Notes: generated from the sequence alone by a model not told the origin. 64,000 bases of DNA from Bacillus sp. OV322 (GCF_900112495.1 NZ_FOMA01000001.1:372001-436000); one strand, 5' to 3'. Shown: positions 1 through 9,121, counted from the stretch's first letter. Program-made: numbers and translations.

Positions 1-1
1 A

Positions 2-361
2 TCTTTTTCTTTTGAAGAAGGAGAGAAGTCGGCCAAAATCCTTTTTAAGGACTTCCCGGATACAGATGGTGTTATCGCAAGCAATGATGCAGCAGCTGCT
101 GCTATCCTGCACGAAGCATTGAGGATTGGAAAAGCAATACCGGAAGATCTTCAAATTATCGGATTTGATGATATACCGCTTTCGAGCCTGCTGTTTCCTC
201 CGCTGTCAACGATTAGGCAGCCTGCATATGAAATGGGAAAAGAAGCGGCAAAGCTCCTTATCCGGCTAATCAATAATGAGCATGTAGCTGAGAAGAACAT
301 CCAGCTTCCTGTCAGCTTCATTGAAAGGCAAACAACGAGAAAGGTTGATGACAATGGCTAA
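2..361 (+). CDS. rbsR: Ribose operon repressor RbsR, C-terminal part (5' end outside window)
   Basis: The reading frame is open from the first bases and stops at TAA 359-361, giving 119 residues of a LacI/GalR-family effector domain. Family hallmarks are seen: the VIASNDAAA segment, IIGFDDIPL, and TIRQPAYEMGKEAAKLL followed by a LPV..IERQTT end. In this family the C-terminal domain binds the sugar and the missing N-terminal part holds the DNA-binding helix-turn-helix. It overlaps the start of rbsK by a few bases, the order rbsR-rbsK-rbsD-rbsA-rbsC-rbsB known from Bacillus, so it most likely represses the ribose operon. The promoter and any cre site lie outside the window. Confidence 0.9.
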   Translation, partial: SFSFEEGEKSAKILFKDFPDTDGVIASNDAAAAAILHEALRIGKAIPEDLQIIGFDDIPLSSLLFPPLSTIRQPAYEMGKEAAKLLIRLINNEHVAEKNIQLPVSFIERQTTRKVDDNG

Positions 362-1232
362 AATTACGGTAATTGGCAGTGCATCCATGGACTTGGTGGT
401 CACAGCGCCTAAACGACCAGAGGCAGGGGAAACGATTTTAGGACATTCATTTAAAACGGTCCCTGGAGGAAAGGGAGCTAACCAGGCAGTTGCAGCAGCA
501 AGACTTGGAGCAGATGTGCACATGATCGGCTGTGTTGGGGATGATGCATTTGGTGCAGAAATCCTGGCAAACTTAAAAAACAACCATGTATATGTGAATT
601 ATATGGAACCGGTTACAGGTACTGAAAGCGGCACAGCACATATTACTCTTGCTGAAGGTGATAACAGCATAATCGTAGTGAAGGGCGCCAATGACTTTGT
701 AACACCGGAATTTGTTGAAAAGGCGGCAGATGTAATCAAAAACTCTGATATCGTGCTGATTCAGCAAGAAATTCCTGAAGAAACGGTTGAATATGTCAGC
801 AGGCTTTGCTTTGAAAGCGGTGTTCCTCTTTTATTGAATCCCGCTCCGTCCAGGCCTATCAGCCAGGAAGTGATTAGCAAGGTAGCATATCTGACTCCCA
901 ACGAGCTTGAGGCATCGGTTCTTTTCGAAGGGATGGATATTCACGCAAGCCTGGCAAAATATCCGAATAAGCTCTTAATTACAGAGGGGAAAAATGGCGT
1001 GCGCTATCATGATGGAGAAGAGGAAAAGCTTGTTCCTTCTTATAAAGTAGAAGCTGTAGACACTACAGGTGCAGGAGATACATTTAATGCAGCCTTTGCT
1101 GTTGCGCTTGCAGAAGGAAAGAGTATGGAACAAAGCATACAGTTTGCTAACAGGGCGGCTTCGCTATCTGTTACTAAATTCGGTGCACAGGGCGGAATGC
1201 CAACAAGAGCTGAAGTAGAGGGGAGTCTGTAA
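354..1232 (+). CDS. rbsK: Ribokinase RbsK
   Basis: PfkB-family sugar kinase of 292 residues that phosphorylates D-ribose to ribose-5-phosphate with ATP in the cytoplasm. The N-terminus ([13 protein letters not shown]), the [16 protein letters not shown] sugar/phosphate-binding segment near residue 40 and the C-terminal [14 protein letters not shown] anion hole with its catalytic Asp are all seen. Length equals the family norm. ATG 354 was chosen because GAGAAAGG at 337-344 lies 9 bases upstream; ATG 348 would be only 3 bases away. Translationally coupled to rbsR (overlap) and rbsD. Confidence 0.95.
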   Translation: MAKITVIGSASMDLVVTAPKRPEAGETILGHSFKTVPGGKGANQAVAAARLGADVHMIGCVGDDAFGAEILANLKNNHVYVNYMEPVTGTESGTAHITLAEGDNSIIVVKGANDFVTPEFVEKAADVIKNSDIVLIQQEIPEETVEYVSRLCFESGVPLLLNPAPSRPISQEVISKVAYLTPNELEASVLFEGMDIHASLAKYPNKLLITEGKNGVRYHDGEEEKLVPSYKVEAVDTTGAGDTFNAAFAVALAEGKSMEQSIQFANRAASLSVTKFGAQGGMPTRAEVEGSL

Positions 1233-1233
1233 A

Positions 1234-1629
1234 ATGAAGCGGCATGGAATGTTAAACAGCCATATTTCAAAGGTCCTTTCAGACCTGGGGCATACAGATA
1301 CAATTGTCATCGCGGATGCGGGTCTTCCTATCCCTGATGGGGTGCTGAGGATCGATCTGGCCCTCGTTCCGGGAATGCCTTCTTTTATAGAAACGGTCAA
1401 AGCCGTTTCAGAGGATATGGTGATTGAAAAGATTACGCTGGCACAAGAAATCGCCGAAGGAAATCCTGATACCCTTGAATTCATTCAGAACTCCTTTGGA
1501 GATATTGGGATCGAACAGGTTTCACACGAGGAATTCAAGCAAAAAACAAAGCAGGCAAAGGCGGTAATCCGAACAGGCGAAATTACTCCATATGCGAATT
1601 GCATCCTGCACTCAGGTGTATTTTTCTAA
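1234..1629 (+). CDS. rbsD: D-ribose pyranase RbsD
   Basis: A 131-residue protein of the RbsD/FucU family, which interconverts the pyranose and furanose forms of D-ribose so that ribokinase receives its substrate. The start [22 protein letters not shown], with the conserved catalytic His region, the IADAGLPIP segment and the C-terminal [14 protein letters not shown] are typical. It begins one base after the rbsK stop, with GAGGGGA just upstream, so it is translated from the same mRNA. Confidence 0.95.
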   Translation: MKRHGMLNSHISKVLSDLGHTDTIVIADAGLPIPDGVLRIDLALVPGMPSFIETVKAVSEDMVIEKITLAQEIAEGNPDTLEFIQNSFGDIGIEQVSHEEFKQKTKQAKAVIRTGEITPYANCILHSGVFF

Positions 1630-1647
1630 AAAAAAGAGGTGGATAAC

Positions 1648-3129
1648 ATGCAGATTTCCATGAAGAACATTTATAAAGCTTTTGGAGCCAACCGCGTTTT
1701 AACAGGAGTCGATTTTGAATTGGAGCATGGCGAAGTGCATGCTTTAATGGGTGAAAATGGAGCAGGTAAATCAACACTTATGAATCTGCTTACAGGCCTT
1801 CATTCCCTTGACGGGGGTACAATCGCAATTGACGGGAAGGAAACGCTTTTTGCCAATCCGAAAGAAGCCGAAAAAAACGGCATCACCTTCATACACCAGG
1901 AGATGAATATCTGGCCTGATATGACGGTTCTGGATAACCTTTTCATTGGAAAGGAACTGAAAACGCCGCTCGGCTTTTTAAAAATAAAGGAAATGAGAGC
2001 GCTCGCACAAAAACAGTTTGAAAGGCTGGCTGTGTCCATTCCATTGGACAAGGAAGCGGGAAGCTGTTCGGTCGGTGAGCAGCAGATGATTGAAATTGCA
2101 AAAGCTTTAATGACTGACAGCAAGGTCATTATCATGGATGAGCCGACTGCAGCCCTGACAGAAAGGGAAATCTCAAAGCTCTTTGAAGTAATCGCTTCAC
2201 TTAAAAGCCAGGGAGTTTCGATCGTCTATATTTCTCATAGAATGGAAGAAATATTCGCCATCTGTGACCGCATTACCATTATGCGTGATGGAAGGACAGT
2301 TGATACAAAAGCCATTCCGGACACCCATTTTGATGAAGTTGTGAGAAAGATGGTGGGGCGGGAATTGACGGACCGTTTTCCTGAACGGCAATCAAAACCT
2401 GGAGAAGATGTTCTGCAGGTGAAAAACATAACAAAAAAAGGCCAATTCCGGGATATCAGTTTTACAGTCCGTGCGGGAGAGGTTGTCGGGTTCTCAGGGT
2501 TGATGGGAGCTGGACGGACGGAAATCATGCGTGCCATTTTCGGCCTTCAGTCTATTGACGGCGGAGAAATCTGGATGAATGGCAAAAAAACGGCAATCAA
2601 ATCTCCAGATCAGGCAGTTAAGCTTGGCATGGGGTTCATCACGGAAGACAGAAAAGATGAAGGGCTGATATTGGATTTCTCCATCAGGGAAAATGTCGTT
2701 TTGCCTTCTCTTTACAGCTTTGCCCCTAAAGGAATCATTAATGGAAAAAGTGAAAGTGATTTCGTGAACATGCTGATTAAGCGGCTGACTGTCAAAACAG
2801 AAAGCGCTGAAAATAGTGCTGGAACATTATCCGGAGGAAATCAGCAGAAAGTGGTAATCGCCAAATGGGTCGGCATCGGACCGAAGCTGCTTATACTGGA
2901 CGAGCCGACAAGAGGGGTGGATGTCGGAGCGAAGCGGGAGATTTATCAGCTCATCAATGAACTGACCGAACGCGGAGTAGCCATCATCATGGTATCCTCT
3001 GAACTGCCCGAAGTTCTCGGTATGAGTGACCGGATCCTTGTGATCCATGAAGGGAAAATTACCGGTGAATTATCTAAAAATGAAGCAACGCAAGAAAAAA
3101 TTATGACATTCGCAACAGGAGGCCAGTGA
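1648..3129 (+). CDS. rbsA: Ribose ABC transporter, ATP-binding protein RbsA
   Basis: A 493-residue double ATPase that powers ribose import. Two ABC cassettes lie in tandem: the first has Walker [10 protein letters not shown] near residue 38, signature VGEQQ and Walker [12 protein letters not shown]; the second has a degenerate Walker A (GLMGAGRTE) and signature LSGGNQQK with Walker [13 protein letters not shown]. This degenerate second site is usual for the carbohydrate CUT2 family. ATG 1648 was preferred to GTG 1639 because AAAGAGGTGG at 1633-1642 overlaps the GTG and is well spaced for the ATG. It runs directly into rbsC. Confidence 0.95.
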   Translation: MQISMKNIYKAFGANRVLTGVDFELEHGEVHALMGENGAGKSTLMNLLTGLHSLDGGTIAIDGKETLFANPKEAEKNGITFIHQEMNIWPDMTVLDNLFIGKELKTPLGFLKIKEMRALAQKQFERLAVSIPLDKEAGSCSVGEQQMIEIAKALMTDSKVIIMDEPTAALTEREISKLFEVIASLKSQGVSIVYISHRMEEIFAICDRITIMRDGRTVDTKAIPDTHFDEVVRKMVGRELTDRFPERQSKPGEDVLQVKNITKKGQFRDISFTVRAGEVVGFSGLMGAGRTEIMRAIFGLQSIDGGEIWMNGKKTAIKSPDQAVKLGMGFITEDRKDEGLILDFSIRENVVLPSLYSFAPKGIINGKSESDFVNMLIKRLTVKTESAENSAGTLSGGNQQKVVIAKWVGIGPKLLILDEPTRGVDVGAKREIYQLINELTERGVAIIMVSSELPEVLGMSDRILVIHEGKITGELSKNEATQEKIMTFATGGQ

Positions 3130-3130
3130 G

Positions 3131-4102
3131 ATGAAATCTATTAATGAAGGTGCTGCAGCTGCTAGACCCAATTTTGTCTCTTCGATGACTCAAAAGCTTG
3201 GACCGCTGCTTGGATTGCTAATCCTGCTAATCATTGTATCTATATTAAATCCGAGCTTTCTAGAACCATTGAACATTCTTAATCTATTAAGGCAAGTTGC
3301 CATCAATGCGCTAATCGCTTTTGGCATGACCTTTGTCATTCTTACAGGCGGCATTGACCTTTCCGTCGGCGCCATCCTTGCGCTGTCAAGCTCGTTAAGC
3401 GCTGGAATGATTGTAGCGGGCCTTGATCCGATCCTTGCCATCATTGTCGGCTGCGTTCTTGGCGGAATCATGGGAATGGTCAATGGAATTCTTATTACCA
3501 AAGGAAAAATGGCGCCATTTATCGCAACTCTAGCAACAATGACAGCTTTTAGGGGTCTGACCCTTGTTTATACAGATGGAAATCCGATTACAGGCTTAGG
3601 AGATAACTATTTGTTCCAGTTATTCGGCCGCGGATATTTCCTTGGCATTCCGGTGCCTGCCATCACAATGATTTTGGCGTTTGCTGTTTTATTCTTCGTC
3701 CTTCAAAAAACTCCTTTTGGCCGGAAAACCTATGCCATTGGAGGTAATGAAAAGGCCGCATTGATTTCAGGAATAAAAGTTCCGCGTGTTAAGGTCATGA
3801 TTTACGGTCTGTCAGGCATGCTTGCCGCTTTGGCAGGTGCTATCCTGACTTCCCGCCTGAATTCAGCACAGCCTACTGCAGGTACATCTTATGAGCTTGA
3901 TGCAATCGCTGCGGTTGTATTGGGCGGCACAAGCCTGTCAGGCGGAAAAGGAAGAATATTCGGCACACTGATTGGTGCCTTGATCATTGGAACGTTAAAT
4001 AACGGCTTGAATCTTCTTGGTGTATCTTCCTTCTATCAAATGGTAGTCAAAGGAATTGTCATCATCATTGCGGTATTACTGGACCGCAAGAAATCAGCAT
4101 AA
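3131..4102 (+). CDS. rbsC: Ribose ABC transporter, permease RbsC
   Basis: A 323-residue polytopic membrane protein of the CUT2 permease family. Long hydrophobic segments run from residue 26 to the C-terminus, with the conserved FGMTFVILTGGIDLSVGA loop near residue 65 and the cytoplasmic NEKAALISGIKV segment that contacts the ATPase. It starts one base after the rbsA stop, with its AGGAGG inside the end of rbsA. Together with RbsA and the lipoprotein RbsB it forms the high-affinity ribose importer. Confidence 0.95.
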   Translation: MKSINEGAAAARPNFVSSMTQKLGPLLGLLILLIIVSILNPSFLEPLNILNLLRQVAINALIAFGMTFVILTGGIDLSVGAILALSSSLSAGMIVAGLDPILAIIVGCVLGGIMGMVNGILITKGKMAPFIATLATMTAFRGLTLVYTDGNPITGLGDNYLFQLFGRGYFLGIPVPAITMILAFAVLFFVLQKTPFGRKTYAIGGNEKAALISGIKVPRVKVMIYGLSGMLAALAGAILTSRLNSAQPTAGTSYELDAIAAVVLGGTSLSGGKGRIFGTLIGALIIGTLNNGLNLLGVSSFYQMVVKGIVIIIAVLLDRKKSA

Positions 4103-4114
4103 GGAGGGGCTTTT

Positions 4115-5032
4115 ATGAAAAAATTACTGGTTTTGATTGTTTCTTTAACACTTATGCTTTTAAGTGCCTGCTCATTGGAACCGCCAGGCTGGGCAAAGCC
4201 TGCTGAAAAAAAGAATCTTAAGGATGTTAAAATAGGTCTTTCTGTATCCACATTAAACAATCCGTTTTTCGTTGATTTAAAGAATGGTGTCATAAAAGAA
4301 GCAAAAGCGCTTGGCATGCAGGTTAAGGTAGTCGATGCGCAAAACGACTCTGCCAAGCAGGTGAGCGATGTGGAGGATTTAATTCAGCAGGGCTCCGACA
4401 TATTGCTGATTAATCCTGCTGACTCTGCTGCTATATCGGCAGCGGTGCAGTCTGCCAATAATATTGGCATCCCGGTCATCACCCTTGACCGTTCCGCAGA
4501 TAAAGGAAAGGTTAAAACTCTTGTTGCCTCCGATAATATTAAGGGCGGAGAAATGGCAGGAAAGTATCTTGTTAAAAAGCTTGGGAAAAATGCCAAGGTT
4601 GCTGAACTCGAAGGTGTACCAGGGGCTTCAGCTACACGTGAAAGAGGAAAAGGCTTCCACAATATTGCGGATAAGAACTTAAAAGTCACTGCCAAGCAAT
4701 CAGCAGACTTCGACCGGACAAAGGGCTTGAATGTCATGGAAAACCTGATTCAGGCACATCCGGACATAAAAGCGGTTTTCGCCCATAATGACGAAATGGC
4801 TTTGGGAGCAATCGAGGCCATTAATAGTTCAGGAAAAAATATTATGGTCATTGGCTTTGACGGAAATGAAGATGCAATAAACAGCATCAAAGCAGGCAAA
4901 ATGGAAGCGACTGTCGCTCAGCAGCCTGTACTGATCGGACAGCTTGCGGTGAAAGCCGGAAGAGATGTCTTGAAAGGCAAAAATGTTGAGAAAATGATAC
5001 CTGCTCCGCTAAAGCTTGTAACTAAAAAATAA
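4115..5032 (+). CDS. rbsB: Ribose ABC transporter, substrate-binding lipoprotein RbsB
   Basis: A 305-residue periplasmic-binding-protein-like lipoprotein. The signal peptide ends in the lipobox LSAC with the lipidated Cys at residue 19, so the protein is anchored outside the membrane. The sugar-binding fold (Peripla_BP_4) shows GLSVSTLNNPFFVDL, the NPADS..AISAAVQ segment and VIGFDGNEDA near the C-terminus. AAGGAGGGG lies 6 bases before ATG 4115. Last gene of the operon, followed by a strong terminator. Confidence 0.95.
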   Translation: MKKLLVLIVSLTLMLLSACSLEPPGWAKPAEKKNLKDVKIGLSVSTLNNPFFVDLKNGVIKEAKALGMQVKVVDAQNDSAKQVSDVEDLIQQGSDILLINPADSAAISAAVQSANNIGIPVITLDRSADKGKVKTLVASDNIKGGEMAGKYLVKKLGKNAKVAELEGVPGASATRERGKGFHNIADKNLKVTAKQSADFDRTKGLNVMENLIQAHPDIKAVFAHNDEMALGAIEAINSSGKNIMVIGFDGNEDAINSIKAGKMEATVAQQPVLIGQLAVKAGRDVLKGKNVEKMIPAPLKLVTKK

Positions 5033-5034
5033 CG

Positions 5035-5071
5035 AAAAAAAGGAAGCTTGCAAGAGAAGCTTCCTTTTTTC
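5035..5071. terminator. Bidirectional terminator between rbsB and the SDR gene
   Basis: AAAAAAGGAAGCTT and AAGCTTCCTTTTTT form a perfect hairpin with a short loop. The T run after it on the plus strand and the A run before it suit termination of rbsB and of the convergent SDR gene. Confidence 0.9.
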
Positions 5072-5087
5072 GTGTATATAAATCCGT

Positions 5088-5873
5088 TTATAGAAGAGAT
5101 TCAGCACCATCGATATATACCTTTGTGCCGGTAATATGCGAAGACATGCTAGAAGCAAGGAAAAGGACTAAATCGCCCACTTGCTCAGGAGTCCCTGACT
5201 TATTTTCCAGCGGCTGGCTGCCTTCTGGATATTCAATCGGAATCTTGATTTTCTTAAGGTTTTCGTCTTCGGGAAATGTATTGCTGTCAATATTTGTATC
5301 AATAGCTCCTGGACAAATGATATTGACCCGTATCTTGTATTTAGCCAATTCAAGGGCGGCCATTTTTCCAAAAGCAACCTGGCCTGCCTTTGATGTACTG
5401 TAGGCAGAGAATCCAAAGTTGCGGAATGTCCGGTTTCCGTTGATAGAGCTTGTGATTGCGATGCTTCCTCCTTTTTCCTTCATATAAGGAATGGCATATT
5501 TAAGGGTAAGGAAGGTTCCTCTCAAATTGGTATGTATCGTTGTATCAAAATCCTCTGCTGTAATATCCTCAATAGGGGCGATGACGCCATTGATGCCAGC
5601 ATTTGCAAAGACAAAGTCAATTGTTCCAAATTCCTCGCTTGTGCGGTGGAAAGCATGCTCCATCTGCTCTGGTACGGAAACATCCGCTTCGATAATGATT
5701 GCTTCTGCTCCAAGAGCTTCAACTTCTTTTTTTACCTCAACAGCATTGTCTTCTTTTATATCCACCAGGATGATTTTTGCACCATTTTCAGCAAGCTTCA
5801 GTGCAGCAGCCCTGCCGATGCCTGAACTTGCACCTGTAATTAGTGCCACTTTATTTTTCATGATTTCTCCCAT
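5088..5873 (-). CDS. SDR family oxidoreductase
   Basis: A 261-residue classical short-chain dehydrogenase/reductase. The Rossmann cofactor motif TGASSGIG is at residues 14-21, followed by an Asp (VDIK) that favours NAD over NADP, NAGI near residue 92, a catalytic Ser in ITSSING, and YSTSK holding the catalytic Tyr and Lys. The substrate cannot be told from sequence. AAGGAG lies 11 bases before ATG 5873; a second in-frame ATG 12 bases further in is possible. Transcribed alone, convergent with the ribose operon. Confidence 0.85.
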   Translation of the reverse strand: MGEIMKNKVALITGASSGIGRAAALKLAENGAKIILVDIKEDNAVEVKKEVEALGAEAIIIEADVSVPEQMEHAFHRTSEEFGTIDFVFANAGINGVIAPIEDITAEDFDTTIHTNLRGTFLTLKYAIPYMKEKGGSIAITSSINGNRTFRNFGFSAYSTSKAGQVAFGKMAALELAKYKIRVNIICPGAIDTNIDSNTFPEDENLKKIKIPIEYPEGSQPLENKSGTPEQVGDLVLFLASSMSSHITGTKVYIDGAESLL

Positions 5874-6287
5874 AACATATCATTCTCCTTTTTTGATACA
5901 TCTTTTCCCCTAAATAACTTGGCAGAAACATATTTGAAAATCTTTTTTTTGAATGAGTTTTGGGAGGCGATCCCATTGTTAAGCCAGGTTGATTGGAGTG
6001 TAAGATGAGACTCCTGCTTAGATTAGCGGAACAGGTGAGACCTAAGCAGGCATTGCTGTGGAGGCTCACCGCTTGCGTGGAAAGCGAGCAACCTGGAGCG
6101 GAAATCAACAGCCTTGTTCCAAAGCACAAAAGTTTACAAAAACAGCCTTTTGGATTGGAAAAAGGATAAATGATGCCAGATCGGCCTAATAACAGGCAAA
6201 AAAATAGACATCCTATAATAGAAAGAGTATAAAAAAAGAAGCGGCCTTTTAAGGACGGATATTACTTATTAAGAAAGCGGTGTACTT
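5874..6287. other. Intergenic region between the divergent SDR and HesB-fold genes
   Basis: Holds one copy of the dispersed repeat (5958-6147). A TATAAT hexamer at 6214-6219 lies before the HesB-fold gene but no good -35 stands at the right distance, so the promoter is not assigned. No other gene was seen. Confidence 0.6.
5958..6147 (+). repeat. Dispersed repeat, copy 1 (near full length, diverged)
   Basis: Carries the core order seen in all copies: GAGGCGATCCCATTGTTAAG.. (here GGAGGCGATCCCATTGTTAA), GGTTGATTGGAG, GACTCCTGC, AGGTGAGACC, GAGGCTCACCGC, GGAAAGCGAGCA, GGAGCGGAAATCAAC, TTGTTCC, and the right end AAAAACAGCC at 6147. The left end is worn. Confidence 0.85.
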
Positions 6288-6602
6288 ATGAACGTTAAAA
6301 TTAACCGTAATGCAGCTAAAGTATTGAATACGATTCTTGCGAGCAAGGAAGCAGAAGGCGGAAAAATGATCCGTGTCGTGATTTCTCATATGCACGGCGA
6401 TCACGCACACTATGACATCGAGCTTGATACACCAAAAGAGCATGATGAAATCGTTAAAACTGACAAAGATATCGATATCCTTTTGGACAGCCGGGAAGAA
6501 TTTCTTGATGGCGTCTGGATTAAATACTTTTATGTTCCGCAGGAAGGCTTTGAAATTACCAATCCTTCAAAAGATGGACATGCTCATTCCCACAATCACT
6601 GA
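6288..6602 (+). CDS. HesB/IscA-fold protein lacking cysteines, His-rich tail
   Basis: A 104-residue protein whose pattern (INRNAAKVL start, a strand pair around MIRVVIS, YDIELDTP, DSREEFLDGVWIKY, GFEITNPS end) follows the A-type iron-sulfur carrier fold. The protein has no cysteine at all: where carriers have a CGGCSG-like loop it reads HMHGDHAHYD, and the C-terminus is HAHSHNH. So iron-sulfur binding by cysteine is not possible; metal binding by His is an inference. Short hydrophilic, no signal peptide. It appears to be a single gene with its own terminator. Family assignment is by pattern only. Confidence 0.65.
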   Translation: MNVKINRNAAKVLNTILASKEAEGGKMIRVVISHMHGDHAHYDIELDTPKEHDEIVKTDKDIDILLDSREEFLDGVWIKYFYVPQEGFEITNPSKDGHAHSHNH

Positions 6603-6628
6603 TTAATAAATGGTTAATATATCTGCAG

Positions 6629-6672
6629 AGAAGGGCTTGTGTTCTGAATGGAACGCAGGCTCTTTTTTTTTG
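6629..6672 (+). terminator. Terminator of the HesB-fold gene
   Basis: An imperfect stem (GGGCTTGTGTTC against GAACGCAGGCTC, with G-U pairs) is followed by a run of nine T. Confidence 0.75.
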
Positions 6673-6675
6673 TAA

Positions 6676-6900
6676 GGCTATTTTCGTAAACTTTGTTGCT
6701 ATGGAACAAGGTGGCTGATTTCCGCTTCAGGATGCTCGCTTTCCGCGGGGCGGCCGGTGAGCCTCCTCGGCTGCGCCTGCGGGGTCTCACCTATTCCGCT
6801 AATCCCGCAGGAGTCTCGCACCTTACGCTCCAATCAATCTGACTTAATACTGGGACGCTTCACGGAACATAAAAAAACAACAATTTTTAAGAAAAGAGCC
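6676..6900 (-). repeat. Dispersed repeat, copy 2 (full length)
   Basis: The best complete copy, about 225 bp. On the plus strand it starts GGCTATTTTCGTA and ends AAGAAAAGAGCC, i.e. imperfect inverted ends. Inside, the GC-rich centre contains several inverted pairs (for example GTGAGCCTCC with a GAGGCTCAC-type partner in other copies). It fills almost the whole gap between the HesB-fold and DinB genes. Confidence 0.9.
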
Positions 6901-6936
6901 TCTTGTAAAAAGAGGTGTAAACTGCTGCAGGTAAAG

Positions 6937-7452
6937 TTATACATTTTGAGTTAGCATTTTTCTAAGTAATCTTATTTGGCCTCTATGATTAATTTCATCT
7001 TCAAATACGTGAAACCAGATAAAGTAGTTATTAGAGGGGTGGTTATCCCATAGTCTATTTTCATACAGCCAATTATCATTGAGATTAGTAAATTCCCTCA
7101 ACGTTCTATTTCTAACTTCCTCAAGTTTAGCAATATAGTATTCTAAGGGATTTCCTTTAATACAATTTCTCCCTTGTTCTCCGAGGCTGTAAGGTGCACC
7201 CCATTCTTCCATTTCTTGTTCATTCGGCTTTCTGCCCTCAAAAATCTCAATTTGAAATCCCTTTTCAACAGCCGCCATATGTAATAAAAGTCCTCCGATA
7301 CTATTACCATTTTTGATCGGTAAAAAGTCTAATTCTGTAGTAGTTAATCCATAAACAGCTTCTAAAGTTGTTTTTCTTGCATAGTTCATTTGTGAGACAA
7401 GATGCCCTAATTGAGGGCTGAACCCTCTTAGCTTTTCAATCAAAAACTCCAT
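6937..7452 (-). CDS. DinB-superfamily protein (DUF664-like)
   Basis: A 171-residue protein of the DinB/YfiT four-helix-bundle superfamily. The three metal-ligand histidines sit where expected: H58 (GLLLHMAAVE), H148 and H156 (HVFEDEINHRGQI). Members bind Zn or Ni and some transfer thiols such as bacillithiol; the role here is not known. ATG 7452 has GGTGG 5 bases upstream; the more distal ATG 7467 has no ribosome binding site. The gene is more AT-rich than its neighbours and stands alone beside a full repeat copy, which could mean recent acquisition. Confidence 0.8.
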   Translation of the reverse strand: MEFLIEKLRGFSPQLGHLVSQMNYARKTTLEAVYGLTTTELDFLPIKNGNSIGGLLLHMAAVEKGFQIEIFEGRKPNEQEMEEWGAPYSLGEQGRNCIKGNPLEYYIAKLEEVRNRTLREFTNLNDNWLYENRLWDNHPSNNYFIWFHVFEDEINHRGQIRLLRKMLTQNV

Positions 7453-7669
7453 AAATTCCACCGCCATTGTTTAAATTGGTATCTTGGTGTCTGTTTTTTG
7501 CTGAATATGCTTCCATAATAATAGTACCATTAAAGGTGAGTTTATCCATATTTGAGGGCGTGAATAAAAGAAAACAAAAAATTTCAAGACGAATGTAATA
7601 CTGGCAGTATACTTGCAGATTTTGGGACTTTTATATTTCCACTGATACTACAAAAATGTGAGAAAGTGA

Positions 7670-7718
7670 TTGAAAAAACTAATGCTATTAGTTATCATTA
7701 AACTAATTCTATTAGTTT
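7670..7718 (+). promoter_or_regulatory. Promoter with tandem palindromic operators (TetR-type) before the MBL gene
   Basis: TTGAAA (7670-7675), 17 bases, TATCAT (7693-7698). Two palindromes overlap it: AACTAAT-gct-ATTAGTT at 7677-7693, exactly in the -35/-10 spacer, and AAACTAAT-tct-ATTAGTTT at 7700-7718, over the start point. Their centres are 24 bases apart. The TetR gene is the second gene of the unit, so autorepression is the natural reading. Confidence 0.8.
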
Positions 7719-7739
7719 TAGTGATTTGGGGGGATATTA

Positions 7740-8441
7740 ATGAAAATGACTCATATGAAGTCCTTGTATCAGCTCACATTTCTTCCGGGAGTTTTTCCTG
7801 TAAATTGCTACTTTGTTGAGGAAGAGGATGGCCTTACTTTAATTGATGCAGCACTGCCTTACAGTGCAAAAGCGATTCTTGAGGCTGCGGGTAAAATAGG
7901 AAAGCCGATTACACGCATTCTTTTAACACACGCACATGGCGATCATGTCGGTGCACTCGATAAATTAAAAGAGACATTAAAGGATGTTCCCGTTTATATT
8001 TCTGAACGGGATGCCCGGCTGCTTAGGGGAGATGTTTCGCTTGATAAGAATGAGCAGGATATACCGATTCGCGGCGGGGTTCCGAAAAGCCTGAAAACCC
8101 GCGAAGACTTTACATTAAAGGATGGAGACAGAGCGGGCTCTCTGCTTTGTATATCAACACCAGGCCATACTCCTGGTTCAATGTCTTTCCTGGATACCAG
8201 AAACAGGACATTAATAGCAGGAGATGCTCTCCAGATAAGAGGCGGCATAGCAGTCTCTGGCAAAGTGCGTCTATTGTTTCCTTTCCCTGCCATAGGGACA
8301 TGGAGTAAACAGGTTTCGATTGAAAGTGCAGAGAAACTCGCAGCCTATGATCCTGCAATACTTGCCGTCGGGCATGGAAGTCTTTTACAGACACCGGCTG
8401 AAGCCATGAGGCGGGCCATTGAAGCTGCACGGAAATACTGA
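7740..8441 (+). CDS. MBL-fold metallo-hydrolase
   Basis: A 233-residue metallo-beta-lactamase-fold hydrolase. The metal motif THAHGDH spans residues 63-69, an H in TPGHTPGSM near residue 141, an Asp in LIAGDAL near 161 and a His in VGHGS near 212 complete the two-metal site. There is no signal peptide, so it acts in the cytoplasm; the substrate is not known. GGGGGG precedes ATG 7740 by 6 bases. The next gene, a TetR regulator, starts 13 bases downstream; the pair looks like a regulated detoxification or turnover unit. Confidence 0.88.
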   Translation: MKMTHMKSLYQLTFLPGVFPVNCYFVEEEDGLTLIDAALPYSAKAILEAAGKIGKPITRILLTHAHGDHVGALDKLKETLKDVPVYISERDARLLRGDVSLDKNEQDIPIRGGVPKSLKTREDFTLKDGDRAGSLLCISTPGHTPGSMSFLDTRNRTLIAGDALQIRGGIAVSGKVRLLFPFPAIGTWSKQVSIESAEKLAAYDPAILAVGHGSLLQTPAEAMRRAIEAARKY

Positions 8442-8454
8442 AAGGAGAATTGAT

Positions 8455-9042
8455 ATGTCACCACGAGCAGGGCTGGACGAAAGCTCCGTTATTTTAGCAG
8501 CAGTTGAACTTGCTGAAAAAAAAGGCACGGAGAATGTCACGATGGCAACACTGGCAAGAAAGCTTGGGGTAAAGACACCTTCGCTATATAACCATATCGC
8601 AAGCTTAAAAAGCCTGCAGAATAAAATGGCTATTCACGCTCTCCGCCACCTTTATGCAGATGTCTCGGAGGCTGCAAAAGGAAAAAGAGGTGATGAGTCC
8701 GTCGCTAGCATCGCGAGGGCTTACGTAAATTTTGCCAGGCAAAAACCTGGCTTATATCAATCTACACTTCAGGCTCCGGATGTAAACGATCTTGAATATC
8801 AAAAAGCGGGCAGCAGTCTGGTTGACCTTATTCTTAAAAAAATGGCCTACCTGGAATTGGATGAAGACAAGGCACTGCATATGGTAAGGGGACTGCGGAG
8901 TATTCTTCATGGTTTTGCATCACTTGAACAACTGGGAGGATTCGGTCTGCCGCTTAAAATCAATACAACGCTTGATGTAATCATACAAACATATTTAACG
9001 GGAATAAAGACTCAAAAAGCACATAACAAGAAGAATGAATGA
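8455..9042 (+). CDS. TetR/AcrR-family transcriptional regulator
   Basis: A 195-residue regulator. The N-terminal helix-turn-helix is clear (VTMATLARKLGVKTPSLYNH near residues 28-47), and the C-terminal part resembles the WHG-type ligand domain (LRSILHGFASLE). AAAGGAG lies 8 bases before ATG 8455. Cotranscribed with the MBL hydrolase; two palindromes in the shared promoter are the likely operator, so it probably represses its own operon until a small ligand, perhaps the hydrolase substrate, binds. Confidence 0.9.
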   Translation: MSPRAGLDESSVILAAVELAEKKGTENVTMATLARKLGVKTPSLYNHIASLKSLQNKMAIHALRHLYADVSEAAKGKRGDESVASIARAYVNFARQKPGLYQSTLQAPDVNDLEYQKAGSSLVDLILKKMAYLELDEDKALHMVRGLRSILHGFASLEQLGGFGLPLKINTTLDVIIQTYLTGIKTQKAHNKKNE

Positions 9043-9078
9043 GATTTGCCTGGCAGGATTTAGAACCCGGTAAAAATT

Positions 9079-9121
9079 GCTATAACTCTTTAATAAAGGG
9101 TTATAGCCGCTTTGTTTTATT
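9079..9121 (+). terminator. Terminator after the TetR gene
   Basis: GCTATAAC and GTTATAGC form an 8-bp stem around CTCTTTAATAAAGG, which can extend the pairing, followed by a broken T run (CTTTGTTTTATT). Confidence 0.7.

Noticed and set aside
6214..6219. TATAAT as a promoter of the HesB-fold gene
   Set aside because: No acceptable -35 hexamer at 16-18 bases, so no promoter was claimed.
6757..6954. 65-codon frame after the HesB-fold gene
   Set aside because: It is read through the GC-rich centre of a repeat copy.
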